Of a stretch of DNA of 64,000 bases, positions 1 through 11,839 are shown piece by piece. The notes beneath the pieces were generated by a model that saw only the letters and a list, made by a program, of their open reading frames with translations, was not told where the DNA came from and did not search any database. The translations under genes and the position numbers were made by a program. The DNA is from Sphagnum compactum (taxonomy: Eukaryota > Bryophyta > Sphagnopsida > Sphagnales), in the NCBI GenBank assembly GCA_965153455.1, contig OZ234498.1:13330001-13394000 (forward strand). Direction: 5' to 3'. The first letter of the stretch is position 1. Every line of letters starts with the position of its first letter.

Positions 1-709
1 CAATGAAGCTCAACAGCATGTAACTAAACAGCAGGGAGCACCTTGCAACTTGCAATGCCTTTCACAAATGAAGAAGGTGTAGCTTATGTGAGAAATAGGG
101 TTGGACTTTAGGGTGGCTGTACTTTGTGATATCAATAACAAAGTATGATCATTGGTGTTAAGTGCCATAGAATGGTAATGTGTAAGCTAATGTGAAGGAC
201 ATGAGTGTTCCAAAAATCAAGGCCCACCTGAGGCAGAGCCGAGGCACCATTATTTTGGGAATGCCAAGGCAGTTAGATGGCATAAACATGGAGCCCACTT
301 TCTTTTAGTTCCTTTAGCGTTTCAGGCAGATGGAATGCAATGCAGGTAGGAAGGCTACAAAACATGGACAGATTTGTAATTAGTAGCAATAGGGTTTAGG
401 CCCTAGGGTTTAGAAACCCTACTGGCAGGAGTCGAAGAAAGTAAGAGCAGGTGGAAGGATGGAAAGCAAAGTGTTCAGTCAAAAGGAGAATTACCCTCCT
501 GCCCTCTGTGAGGGAAATACTGCTTTGTAATGTGGGTTCCTTTTAGGGTTAAGTAAAGGGGCGGTGTCTTTAGCTGGAATTCAGATAAGTGAGTCATCAT
601 CTGGTAAGAAGATTGCATGACTCAATTTTTAAAATCTTACTTAAGCTATTTACTTCGTTAACTCAGAGTTTGCTCATACTTATAACATTTCTCGCAAATT
701 AACACTAAT
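1..709. other. No gene recognised
   Basis: AT-rich intergenic sequence with no convincing coding region. Positions 248-261 (CATTATTTTGGGAA) match one arm of the perfect palindrome at 16968-17014, and both are followed by a GCC(C)AAGG-like sequence, so this may be half of a related short repeat. Confidence 0.5.
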
Positions 710-1039
710 AAGAGCATCTCCTGCGGTGCTCCATATGGGACCCTGCAAAAAAATATTTCCCACATCCAAGTTTAGTTATTTACTTTTTTCCACCCACCGA
801 TGAAACTAAAATGGGGGATAACTAATAATAGCAAACTACCTACACCAATCAGAAACAGGGAGCAGTCGTCAAATCATATTTATTACACTCTTCTCCTGAT
901 GTGTTGTGTCTTGCTCCGCCTTTTAATTGAGCAAAATGCTGGCCAAAACCATTTTGCTGAGCCAAACCCGCGTGTTTTGACTTTTCTTCATCCAATATTA
1001 TTTGAGAGGTCACATACTGAGCACCTCTGGAATTGCTCT
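710..1039. mobile_element. MITE-like element with GAGCATCTCC-type ends
   Basis: A 330-bp segment begins AAGAGCATCTCC followed by GCGGTGCTC, and ends with the imperfect inverse (GAGCACCTCTGG, then TTGCTCT). AAT stands directly on each side (707-709 and 1040-1042), a candidate 3-bp target duplication. Ends of the GAGCATCTCC type are common in short non-autonomous plant DNA transposons. The open frame inside it (800-1084) runs past the right end and looks like no known protein. The family is not fixed; the 3-bp duplication would suit PIF/Harbinger, but 3 bp is weak evidence. Confidence 0.55.
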
Positions 1040-1229
1040 AATGCTCCAATTCCGCCACCACGTGGGCAACACCTTGTGAGGTAGGCAGGTGATACTTCTT
1101 ATCCTGACCTCTACAATTTGCCTGGCCTCTTCTTGAATGCCATTTGGTTTCCTATACCTGTCTTTCCTTCAATGCCTTGAACAACTAGGGAATACAAAAA
1201 GAACCGTACTGGTTTTAACCTTAGGAATA

Positions 1230-1770
1230 GGCCAAAGTGGCCAACCTGATGCCAAGATGCCAAAAAAGTCCTACTTCTAAGCCAAGATGCCAAAAAAGAT
1301 GTCAACCCTAAGCCAAAATGTTCAACAATAATCTAACCCTATGTCAAAGTTTTCAAAAATATTCTAACGCTAGGCCAAAATGCCCAAGCCAAAACATGAT
1401 TTTGCTTGTGCTCAAACTTTGTGGCCCAGGGTCTAACATTAGACCAAAGCTCATTTATTTTGAACCCATGTTTTTGGGTCTGTGGCTTAGGATGATTTCA
1501 AAGTAAGCCTAAGGACATTTGGCTTTGTGTTTTTACAAAACATTTGGCTTAAAGTGCTCATGGGACTTTGGGCCTCTTGCCTAGTATGCATGGCTTAGGA
1601 TTTTTGACTTAGGGCGCTCATGGGCCTTTTGGCTTAGGACAATTGGCCTAGGGCCTAAGACAGACTTAGGGCATAAGACAATTAGCTTAGGGCCTGGGAC
1701 AATTGGCCTAGGGCCCAGGATAGTTGGCTAGGGCCTAGGAAAATTGGCCTAGGGCCTAGGACAGTATAAA
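1230..1770. repeat. Degenerate short tandem repeats
   Basis: Irregular repeats of GCCAAGATGCCAAAA-like units pass into GGCCTAGGGCCTAGGACAATT-like units of about 20 bases. They are strongly diverged and have no fixed period. No coding function is apparent. Confidence 0.6.
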
Positions 1771-2564
1771 CCCAATGTTAGTCTCTTTTGTTTTTTGAGC
1801 ATTAGCATCCTACAATCATCTGCTCAAGAGATTCAGAGCCCTTTCAGAGGTTGAATATAAACTTCAAGCATTGATGATTTGTGATTTGGAGGTCTACACC
1901 TTCATCATTCTAGAGTCTAGACACAAATCAATTGCAATAGGTAGCATGACTATGAACATATTGACTTGTTTCATGATAACCCATTAGAGCAAAACTTCTA
2001 GGTATCAAGAAAATGCAATTAGTGCGTACCTCCATGGTGTATGTATGGTCAAGAAGAACATTTTTTATGCGTATCAAGCGGGTTTGGTAGCTCAATTGCC
2101 CAATTATGGAAGCAGGATCTTGCCACCATGGCTTCTCATAATCCATTGCATAATTCGTGCAAGGATCAAGTGGTGGAATGTGTGTGAACCTTCCCTACAC
2201 ATCCTGCATTCCGACAGTCAACTTTTCCCCTTCCTAGCTAGGTCATGTAAAAAGGAACAACCCATGGTTCATCTACATCCAGTACTACATGAAGAAAAGA
2301 ACTTTGAATTACAGAGAGAGGAGGTGTGATGGATCTGAGCAGGTGCTGAGAGAATACACCTTGCATTCTAATTCCTTTAATTTGTTGACAAATTGGTATG
2401 GCAATGGGTTGCAGCAGCAGCTGCTGCACAGGAAAATTTTGCATAGGCAACTAGCAGTGGTCTGTAAAGTTGCAGGGGATGATGCAGTTTTCTCTTCAAA
2501 CTTGGGCATCAACAATAGTTATGCTCTGTGGTTTGTCCCAGAGAGAGAATATAAAGTTTGTTCT
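1771..2564. other. No gene recognised
   Basis: Several overlapping frames of 60-120 codons occur on both strands (for example 2289-2645 plus), but none resembles a known family and none has splice context. Confidence 0.4.
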
Positions 2565-2990
2565 TGGGTTTTCATGTCCTTAGGCCAAAATGTTTTCATG
2601 TCCCTAGGCCAAAATGTCCTCATGCTTTCATGCCCTAGACCCTGAAACCGAGAAAGTTGAGGTCCTCATGTCTTTGGGTGTGATGTCTTAGGTCCTTGGG
2701 GGAGGGAAAGTTGAGGTCCTCATGTCTTTGAGTCTCATGTCCTAGGCCCTAGGGACAGGGAAAGTCTAAGGCACTACGTTCTGGGCCCTCAAGTTGTCTT
2801 GTCCTGGACCTTATGGCTTGGCCTTAGTGACCTTTGGTTTGTACATGCATGGAGTCCAAGCCTTGCAATCCTCATGTCCTTAGGCCTTTGGACCTTAAAG
2901 TCCTAGGCTTCTAAAGATATCATGTCCTAAAACATCAGGTCTTAGGGTATGAAAGCCAATGTCCTTAGGTCCAGGTCCCTGCTTTCTTAA
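2565..2990. repeat. Degenerate CATGTCCTTAGGCC repeats
   Basis: Repeated variants of TCATGTCCTTAGGCC with interspersed GTTGAGGTCC. They resemble the array at 1230-1770 and may be a separated part of the same satellite-like sequence. The following bases to 3409 are somewhat GC-richer but were not identified. Confidence 0.5.
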
Positions 2991-3409
2991 AAAGTTAATT
3001 TTTTATAGGTCTTGGAGTTGAACCCTAAGACAAAGGAATGCTTTTAGGACTTACGATACCTGTATGGCTCTTTTTGTATTCCATAAACAACCGTGTGTAT
3101 GTTAATAAAAGTTTCTTAAGCTCCAAATTGGATCACTGTACAGATGTTTGTCTTTGCTTTAAATCCACAAGACTTCCCTTGGTCGGGACTCTGTTTATCG
3201 TAGTCCGACACGATTGCTATTTTCAACCGGACACTACCATAACCCCATGGTTACAAGAGCGCCCGGCCCCTACAAGCTGCCTATTTTGTACTCTTTCCAT
3301 AGTCAATAGAAAAAAAACCCTGGATATAAAAAAACAGGCATTAATCGGAACCCATCCACAAGAAGCACACAGCCAACAAGTAGCTCCGCCCCACGTGAGG
3401 ATCTATGAC

Positions 3410-3830
3410 CTGTCCTAAAATAATATATTACATTTACAATTGTATTATGAACTCATGGGATAAGAGTTTGTTAGTTTTATGAAGGATTTTGAAAACCTGT
3501 TTTTACATCTTTATTTTTTATTTTTAGCCCTCTTAAAATCCATTGTGCATATTTGAAAATTCCAATCATAGTTCAATTGTTTTTAATTTCCTTTAACCAT
3601 ACAAATGAGTATAAAGTTGTGAATAACGGTATCATCTCAAAATTCAATCAAAGTTTTTCCAAAAAAAAGTGTAAACAATTTCTCATAATGTGCACAAGGT
3701 AAAACTAAATATTTAAATGTTTGAAACAAACATTAGTAATGAATGGATATTATTTAGATGAAAAGAGTTGAGAAAGTTATCCACTTAATTTTTTGTCTCG
3801 TTTCACTTTCAAGTTTAAAATATTTTTTGT
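3410..3830 (-). repeat. 3' tail shared by both Helentron-like copies
   Basis: This segment is similar, inverted, to about 36130-36518. Shared landmarks include GTTTGTTTCAAACAT, CCATACAAATGAGTATAAAG, and the outer end AATGTAATA followed by TTATTTT. Similarity stops near 3410 here and near 36518 in copy B, which suggests a family 3' end. Confidence 0.6.
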
Positions 3831-4073
3831 ATTTTTTGTTGACACATTTTGGCTTTAAGGTTTTCCATGAAAGGTGTTTTGTTGGTGTATTTGATGGTGT
3901 ACATGTGGATAAAAAACCATCCAATTTGTTTTTCATCTTGTGGTTGATAATTCTGAATTTTTGTTTGCACATGGTCTGTGAAAACTAATAAAAATATATT
4001 ATTTTAGGCCACAAGGTGCCACCATTTTGGGTGTCATTAATTGGATGGAAAATATTTAGTCATACCTTACACT

Positions 4074-4650
4074 TTAAAGAAACAAAAATGATAATGGTTT
4101 TTTGTTATACATAGGAAGTGCATTTGGTAATTTAAATGCAATATAAATCAATTTGTGAAAATCTAGCCAATATGCTTTTGTTACACCAAATTTACATTCA
4201 TTTCCAAGGACATTTGCCCATATATGATCTAGTTGAGATCTAACTTTTGTGTTGCTTTCAGTGAATTGTGATTTTAATTTGAACTTATCCATGAAATCTA
4301 ATGGTTTTTTGTTTTTAATGGTAATTGTCTTTTAAAATGTCGACATAAAAATCTCCCATTATGATGATTGGACAATGTTTGGGAGAATGTTGAATTATAA
4401 TTTGAAGTTTGTTTAGGAATGCAAAAATTAAATATGAATGAACTTTATACACACATACAATATGTATTTCTTTATGTGTATTAATATTAAAAGTTGTTGC
4501 TATATGTTTTGAACCATAATTAGTTATTGTATTGAAAGAATTTAAGCAAATGTGTATGTCATACGTCATGATTAACCCATGACCATCATGGATTGAAATA
4601 TATAAATATTTTGATGAATTTATAAATTTGTGCACAACTACTGATGCATG
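4074..4650 (-). pseudogene. EEP (AP-endonuclease-like) domain of Helentron-like element
   Basis: Two broken frames (4635-4315 and 4292-4074) together resemble the C-terminal endonuclease/exonuclease/phosphatase domain fused to helicases in Helentrons. Visible signs: SIHDGHG, then ICLNSFNTITNYGS, VCVYK, the metal-site-like IIIMGDF (normally MGDFN; here GDFY), then SQLDHIWAN and a degenerate final HD-like motif, YWLDFHK in place of the usual SDH. In active members this domain is thought to nick DNA. Here the Asn after GDF and the final motif are altered and stops interrupt the frame, so it is dead. It follows the helicase C-terminus directly (PTNVLKHGLTY...PLQHETFYV at about 4980-4850). Confidence 0.7.
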
Positions 4651-4659
4651 CTATATTTT

Positions 4660-7334
4660 TGTTTCTATAAAACAAGATATAAGACATTTGAAGGTTATGT
4701 TCATGGTTGATGTCTACATAATGTTGGCATAAAGAAGTTGTATTCAAAGCTTGTATAATTACATGAGAATTATATAAGTCTTTAAATTGAGGAATTGATG
4801 ATCTCCAAATCACAATTATTTTTAATTTATTCATTTCTATATTTACTCTTGGAACCACATAAAAAGTTTCATGTTGGAGAGGAGTTAACAAAAATCTTTT
4901 TTCTTTTGTTCGGATGCAAAATAATGTTGTATATGTTAACCCATGTTTTAAAACATTAGTAGGATCAAAAACCAATTCATCTAGTGATATAATCCTTGAG
5001 AACAATGGATGGTTTTTATTGTTGCAAGTTGAATTAGAAATTGAATCCATGTTATGATAAATGATTAAGATTTACCAACTCTTATATCTTTGATGATAGG
5101 TTCAATTGCTACCCATTTTGATTCAATGTTGTTGTTGTAATAATGACTATACTTTTTTTTGTCAATGTTCCAATTTTAAAATTTTGAAACATTGTCCATA
5201 TAATGGTTTTGCCACAATATGTTGTTGATGCTTTAAAAATGCCATTAGTTCCATTCACAAGACCATCATACATTGCATAATTACTAACATATAATTCAAT
5301 CAACATTTTTTTTTAATGTGAATTGTAAAATGCAAACCTATAGTTATACTTGGATCATTTAAAAGTTTGTAAGATGGTGGGCATGATTGGTGATTAATGT
5401 CCATCGCTTTGAAAATCAATGTGGGACCTAATGTATTAACAAACACATGTTCATTGTGTTTTTACACACGTTTATTTGTATAAAATTGTTGGGTGGTTGT
5501 TGATTACAAATTGAATTTATAAATTGAATATCCCTTGTATTTTCTGTTACAGTGCTTTGTTCAAAGTTTGTATCAAAACCATATCAAATTGTTGCATAAC
5601 TTTATATAATTCATAACATTGGACATATATTTGCCATAAATTTAGTGCTAATGCATTAACATTGTCTTTTGATATTTTGAAAGATTCAATTATCTTTCAT
5701 AAAGGGTGTTTGATACAAATCACTTGTCATGACACTACTACAAAATGTGGGTGTAGTTCATTAGTCCCCGTTCATTAGACTAGTGAATTCACTGGTTCTT
5801 CACTGGTCCCCGTTCACTACAACCAATGAATTCACTCAAAATCCAATGAAATCACTTAGCGTACATGGACACCTTTTGTTGTAGTGTGATAACATCCACA
5901 TCATTGAAAATTTTATTTTCAATATATTTTATGGACCTTAACCTATTATCTATAACATTCAACATTCTAGCACCAACAAGTGATATTTCATCTATCATAA
6001 CAAGTTGTAATTGTTCATATCGGCATGTAACCCTGTTTAATGAATCTATTGATAGGTTTGGTAAAATAGATAAGGATTGTTGGACAAATATGTTCAGTGT
6101 TGAATGTAAGGTGGTCACAAAATAGGGTGGCTCATTTTTTGTGTCACAATTTAGTTTTTTGTAAAGTGGTGTGCATTTACATGTTATTAATATAACATAA
6201 AAACAATAATTTTCTATATTTATGGTTAGATTTAGATTATCAACTTGAAGAAGAAGACATCTATAAAAAAATTTGCAACCTATATACACCAAATATACAA
6301 TAATGAATTTTTTAAGTTGAAAAATATGGACTCGTTTATTGTTTGTGCTTCTATATACATACATTTTTGTTTATGAACTTTATCTGGGATATTTTATAAA
6401 GACTTAATATATGATATGTTAAAACAAAAAAACATAAATGCAAAAAATTTGCTAGAAAAAATTTAACAAAAAAAAAGTTATGGACTTTTGAATGGTCTAA
6501 AATGAGCCATATTTTCATAAGTCCATATCATAATCATTTTTGGGTGGATTTCAATTTTCATTTTCTTAACATGTATATTAAAAAATTGTTTAGAATGGTT
6601 ATTCTTCATATGGACTTTTTAGTTCATTAACCACCATGTAATTATCCATTAATTTAATGATATCAAAATAAACTACCATTTTAACACTACCGTATAGACT
6701 TTTAGGGAATGGAACATCCATTGAAAATGAGCCACCTCAGAGTGCATACACCCTATATTATTAAACCATCAATATTGAAGGCAGTTTTATTTGTTGATGC
6801 CATAAGTAAAGCTTTGGTTTTTGTTAAGTTAGAATATATGTTTTTCTTGTTTAATCATAATAATATTTGATTTATAAGTTTTAATGTAAAAGTTTTATCA
6901 GTTCTAGCACCCCTGGTTAAAAACAAACAAATCGGTATATCAAGGTATAATTGCATAACGTCATCAAATATTAATCTTTGTTCTTCATTTAATTGTTTAA
7001 GCAAACTACAATATTCAAATTCTTCCATCATCACAGAATATGAAAATTTTGTGAAAATTTTATCTTCTAAAATTTGTGATTTTTGGTTTGATACATTATG
7101 TGATTGAATCACAAAGTCAGATCATAAATCATAATGTTCAATATTGATTGTTTTTGTAATAGGAATTGCAAGATGTGAGTCGTTTACTTCATTATCTTTA
7201 TCGTTGTTCCAAATGTTAATTGGATGCAATGGTTTTGATTTTGAGTATATTGAATCATTCATTTCTTCCGTATTTGGATATGACATTTGGTAGTTAAAAA
7301 TAAATTTCGTCATGTTGTTGACAATATGCATCAT
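4660..7334 (-). pseudogene. PIF1-type helicase domain of Helentron-like element
   Basis: Three broken parts in order. Part one (7334-6855) has LNEEQRLIFDDVM, then a ruined Walker A, TRGARTDKTFTLK (family form GGAGTGKTF). Part two (6364-5852) has motif II as LVMIDEISLVGARML, then NRLRSIK and DVDVI. Part three (5306-4660) has IELYVSNYAMYDGLVNGTNG and the terminal motif FDPTNVLKHGLTYTTL. These are SF1 PIF1-like motifs as found in Helitron RepHel proteins. A 154-bp MITE (5733-5886) splits it after DVDVI; removing the MITE and one TGA repeat joins the frame to MTSDLYQ. Gly-to-Arg and Gly-to-Asp changes in Walker A show loss of ATP binding. Confidence 0.8.
5733..5886. mobile_element. CACTA-type MITE, copy 1 (154 bp)
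   Basis: It begins CACTACTACAAAATG and ends TTTTGTTGTAGTG, the inverted-repeat ends typical of CACTA (En/Spm) elements. Both sides carry TGA (5730-5732 and 5887-5889), the 3-bp target duplication expected of that superfamily. It holds repeated TTCACTGG/TTCACTAG motifs and no coding region, so it is non-autonomous. It interrupts the helicase frame of copy A. A copy of identical length lies at 42393-42546. Confidence 0.9.
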
Positions 7335-7490
7335 GCCATGTTACATTAGTTCCAAGTTGTGAATTTTTTAAAATTCAAAATGTTGAATATCATAAAAAAT
7401 ATTCTTTCAACCAATTTTCAATACCTTTAATTTACAAACTTAATAATTTTGGGTTTGCGATGTTTTTTTTAATGTTATGAAAGAACTAAA

Positions 7491-8520
7491 TTATGCTAAT
7501 GACAAATATTCATATTGATTAGGATTATTAATGTACTTTTTTATGATTGATGAACACATTATAATAGTTGAATCAAGTTCTAATTCATTTAATGCAACTT
7601 GTGGTTTTAACACAAAAGCACGTTCTTTAAAAGGAAAAGTATTGATGAATTGAAATGTTTGAGATGAATGATTTAATCGTAAAGAAAGCACCAGGTAAAT
7701 AACAAGTTGAACAACCATTTGTTGAATGTTGAAAAAAGCATTACTTAACTTTTCAATTCTTGTATTTACATTTATATTACCTACAACACATTTTTGTATG
7801 ATAAAATGTAGTTTTAATGTTGTTGATTTATCTATTTTTGTCATATATGATGTGTAACATGTTGTAACTGTATATGGGTTTAAGATAAATTGAATATTTA
7901 TATTCACAAACCACAAATGATCAACATGTGTACTAAATGCATTAGTTTTTATGTTTTTAGGAGTTTTTTTTTTAAAATGCAGTTTTGTTAATTTTCTTTT
8001 CAAACTTAATATATATGTATGTATTTTCATCAAGGTTCAAAGAATTTAAAAATTCAGAAATTGGTATGTCTTCATTTTTTTTTAAATCTTTCAAAGATTG
8101 AAATATATTTTTTGCTTTTGTATGAATGTGTTATTGTGAAAATGGATAATTCCCATCTATTTGAAGTGGTTCTAAATTATTTGTTGCACACATGGGAAAT
8201 AATGGATAATGAAATCTACAAACTTTTTTTTTTTTACATGTACACATGTGTTGATGTGGTCGTGCATTTTGCAATGGATTTGGTAACAATGATACATCAC
8301 AAGAAATACACATGTCTACAAAATGTTCAATTTTTTCATTTGTGTGCACTCATTACAAAGGTGCATCTTTAATCTAAAAGTCCTTGGATGTTCATCCCCA
8401 CAATTTTAGAATTTAGTGATGAAATAATTTGATTCATGTTTGCAGGGACATTAGTAACACAACCATGCATCCTATATTGCCCATACCCATATAGTTTATA
8501 AATTTGAGCAAAACATGATG
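7491..8520 (-). pseudogene. Helitron Rep remnant lacking the HUH core
   Basis: From about 8520 down, the conserved N-terminal block reads YGYGQYRMHGCVTNVPANM (family form YGQY...NVP). The frame then passes almost at once to DAPL..VHTNEKIEHFVDM (8349), the Cys/His cluster HQHMCTCKKKKVCRFHYP, and then CYTSYMTKIDKS (Tyr-region) and FQFINTFPFKERAFVLKP at 8033-7491. In intact Helitron Rep proteins the HUH metal-binding motif lies between the first two blocks; here that stretch is missing, so the endonuclease core has been deleted. The Tyr region still has two Tyr residues near the Lys, but the usual first Tyr and neighbouring Cys appear swapped. The assignment to the family is firm; the exact extent is approximate. 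Confidence 0.7.
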
Positions 8521-9046
8521 TGGTGAAATAAGAAGTTTTTCTAATTATGTTAATTTTTGGACCGATGGAATGATTTTTTTTTTGAAAATTTTATTCGATA
8601 TTTGATATAAAAAAGGTTTAGTTTTATTGATATTATGCAAATATATATATATATATATGATGTGAAGTTAAGTTCTATTTTGAATTTGAAAATACGTATA
8701 AAATTGTTTCAATAATTTGTTTGAAAAACATTTAAGTTGTTTTAAAAAACATAACCTTTTGCAACTTAAACATGGAATTATGGGAACATCTTGGATTTTT
8801 AAAATTATGGATGTATATATATATATATATTCATTTTCCTTTATATTAACATTATGTTTTATTTCATTTTATTGAACATCATGTGAATCTCAAAAAATCA
8901 TTGTATAGGAATTGGTTGTTTAGTTTCCTTTATAATGCATTCACTATATGATGATTGAACATTGTCATTTATGGAAAGTTCATTTGATTTTTTTGTATAT
9001 ATACATTTCATGTGATTCATAATTTGTAATCTTGTTCTTTTAATAT

Positions 9047-10066
9047 TTAGAAACATGTTAATGAATTTCGATTTCTTTTAGAATAAGTAAGATTTAGATA
9101 AACATCTAATAATTCTAAAATATTATAATCATAAAATGCCCAATCAAAATATTCTCTTAATATTTTATGTGTTGTATTAGGATTAACAATTAGAACTTGA
9201 AAATGTTCCACTTGAACTTTGGGTATTTTTGGAACTTTGGTTTCAGACATTAAGGGGGATGGACTAGACAAAATCTCATAATTGATAGGAAAAATTGTAT
9301 TGTTTCTCATTTAAAAAAAATATTGAATATGAATTTTTTTTAAAAATTAGTAATATTTGTATATACAAGAAATGTTGAACAAGGAAACAACATATTGCAA
9401 TCCCAATTATTTTTCAAAATGTCCATTAATGTAAAGTCACATTTTCATTTCAATATAAATGTGTAGTTGGCTGTGAGAATTGAGGATTTTTCTCATTAAT
9501 TCCAAAAAATATGGAAAATTGTCCAAATCTATGTGAACTTTGGGATTATTCACTTGAAAAATAGGCGACAACCAAGATAGACCATTAACATATTCAATTG
9601 GCTCAAAATCTTGAAAGTTATAAGCTATATGTAAGGGGATAGATTGAAAATCCATTCCACATGGAGACATAATGTGTTTTGATATTTTATTCCAAATGTA
9701 AATTAGCTTTTGTAAATACTCAACTATCCAAAATATTGTAGTGAAATCTCCCCAAAAACCTTCCATCGTAGCACATAATGTCATTTTTGTCACATATTGA
9801 TGTTCATTCATCAAAATACCTTGATGTAAATCAAACAAAAAACTTGGACTTAATTCTTGAATACGACATTGTTGGGTTTTTTTTATATTCAATAATAAAC
9901 ATTGATTTAAATATGTCATCTTATTTTTCCCCAATTGAAGAGATGATAAATGATTATCCAATAAATAAAATATACCATAAAAAAGACTGTTGCCTATTTC
10001 ATATTTGTATATTGAAACCAAATGAAGGCCATGAATGTAATACATGTTCATATGATGAATTAACAA
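9047..10066 (-). pseudogene. OTU-protease-like domain plus linker
   Basis: Frame 10066-9437 holds the OTU-like fold of Helitron-associated proteins. The catalytic loop, normally DG(D/N)G(N/D)CLF, reads YKYEIGNSLFYGI, so Asp and Cys are replaced by Tyr and Ser. Downstream come GFWGDFTTIFWIVEYLQK, IYIWNK and FQDFEPIEYVNG, the region of the second catalytic motif (normally HYE/HFEPI; here DFEPI, so His is lost). Frame 9310-9047 (FDWAFYDYNILELLD) is the linker before Rep. OTU domains cleave ubiquitin; their role in rolling-circle transposons is unknown. Copy B keeps the Cys (NCLF) but is split by a retrotransposon. Confidence 0.7.
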
Positions 10067-10139
10067 GATTTGATAAAGTTGTTTCCATTATTATGAATTT
10101 CAATTTAAGCCAAATATATAAATAATAAAAATCACCTTC

Positions 10140-10810
10140 CTCAAACATACACATTAAAAAAAGGCATGGAATCAATGCTTCATTAAAAAATTATTTACAT
10201 GGAATAATTTTTTAAAAATTACTTGGTTTGAAAAACTACTTATAATTTTTTTAAATACTTATATTGAAAAAAATTATATTAAAATTGATTGCATTGAAAA
10301 ACTATTTGTATTAAAAATTTGATTGTACTGAAAAACTACTTGGATTTCAAATTTGATTGGATGGAAAAACTACTTGTATTCAAAAATTAATTAGATGGAA
10401 AAATTGCTTGTACTAAAAAAAACTTGTATTGTTTGTATTTAAAAACTGCTTAGATTCAAATATCAATTGGATGGAAAAATAACTTGTATTGAAAAACCGC
10501 TTGGATTCAAAAATCGATTGGATGGAAAAACTATTTGTACTAAAAACTATTTGGATTCAAAATTTGATTAGATGGAAAAACTACTTGTATTAAAAAATTC
10601 CTTGAATTGAAAAATCATTTGTATCGAAAAATTACTTGTGCTAAAAAATTTCTTACATGGAAAAACTTCTTATATTGAAAATGTTCTTATATTGAAAAAA
10701 AAATTACATTGCAAAACTATTGGTACCTAAAACTACTTGCGTTGAAAAATTGTTTAGATTCAAAAATTGGTTGTATTGAAAAAACTATTTATATGGAAAA
10801 TTTGCTTCAA
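10140..10810. repeat. Internal tandem repeat of copy A
   Basis: About 20-base units, in variants of GATGGAAAAACTACTTGTATT and TTGAAAAAC, fill the space between the zinc-ribbon part and the OTU-like domain. Read on the element's own strand they give CAAGTAGTTTTTCAAT-like units, close to the AATGAAAGTAGTTTTTC units at the same place in copy B (23960-24420). The array thus belongs to the transposon family. Confidence 0.75.
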
Positions 10811-11001
10811 ACATCCAAAAAGAAGAAATCACAAAATTATGTTATTTAAGAAGTTTTCACATATATGTTCAATATTTGTGTACTAAAGGTAAGTATAGAA
10901 AGGTTGCACAAAAACTATAATCAACAACCGTAGTGTTTAAAAAGGTTCTATTTTGAAATTTACTTCAATTCATCAAAGTGAAGCTTGCCTTTAACATTAT
11001 G

Positions 11002-11394
11002 TTAAACATCATTAGTAGAATTATTCACCAAAGGAACAACCAACCCTTCAACACTCAAATTTCTTTCTACTTCTGGATTAAATTGCTTTATGTCTTCTTG
11101 GAACCCAACAAAGGTAGATGTGGGTGACAATTGAAATTTACCACAAACAGAAAATGAAATGAGAAATTGAACTTGTTTTGGATGAACCAAATTTAAAAAT
11201 TCAAACTCTGTCATATGCACAATTTCTTCAAGCCATTTTCCTTCAATGATCAATACTATAGGACCATCATTGGTTGTAATGGAACCTTGAAGAAAACCTA
11301 ATTTATGGACCTTTGACTTTGAATGACAAACATTGTAATGAACATCACCTATTGAACAAATGATGACATTTGCTACATGACAATTTCCACACAC
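11002..11394 (-). pseudogene. Zinc-ribbon/OB-fold part, probably RPA-like
   Basis: This 130-codon frame starts with CGNCH and then YNVCHSK, a four-Cys ribbon pattern, followed by GSITTNDGPIVLIIEGKWLE and MTEFEFLNL. The order of zinc ribbon, a DG-loop strand and an (M)T..EFL helix resembles the C-terminal DNA-binding OB fold of the large subunit of replication protein A. Plant Helitrons often carry RPA-like genes that may bind single-stranded DNA during rolling-circle replication. Copy B has the same part at 23360-23830 with more stops. The RPA reading is inference from pattern; a profile search was not possible. Confidence 0.5.
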
Positions 11395-11559
11395 TTTTTG
11401 GAATAAGGTGCAGTAGGGTTAGCTATGGACAACACCCTAGTCGTTTGAAAAATAAAAACAAAATATGTTAAAATAAGAAATTAATGAAAAATGTGGAATA
11501 ACAAACATTTTGTAAAAATTTATAACAAAAAAAACCAAGGAAAAGAAAAAAAAATCCCT

Positions 11560-11660
11560 TAGGAGGGACACAATTAGGTGGCCACTCGATTGTTAAAAAA
11601 AATCTTTTAGGAAAGACATAATCGAGTGGCCACCCACATTGGCCTCCATTATATGTTTCA
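11560..11660. repeat. Two GGTGGCCACTCGATT-like units
   Basis: Two related units around GTGGCCACTCGATTGT and AATCGAGTGGCCACC lie in the same relative place as the larger array 22040-22600 in copy B, so the array appears reduced here or expanded in copy B. Confidence 0.5.
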
Positions 11661-11839
11661 ATAAGTTATTCCTATTTTGTTCTAAAATTATTGCCAAAAC
11701 CGAAAACATCTTAGTTAAATTCACCTTTTCCATTTGCAATCAATAACTATTTTTTACCTTTACTATTCCTTCCTCCCCTTATAGTAACAATGATAAAAGT
11801 AATAATAATAGATATCCAACTTTAAAAAGAATTTCTAAA

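Noticed and set aside
800-1084. 94-codon open frame, plus strand
   Set aside because: It lies almost wholly inside the MITE-like element 710-1039, runs across its border and has no recognisable features.
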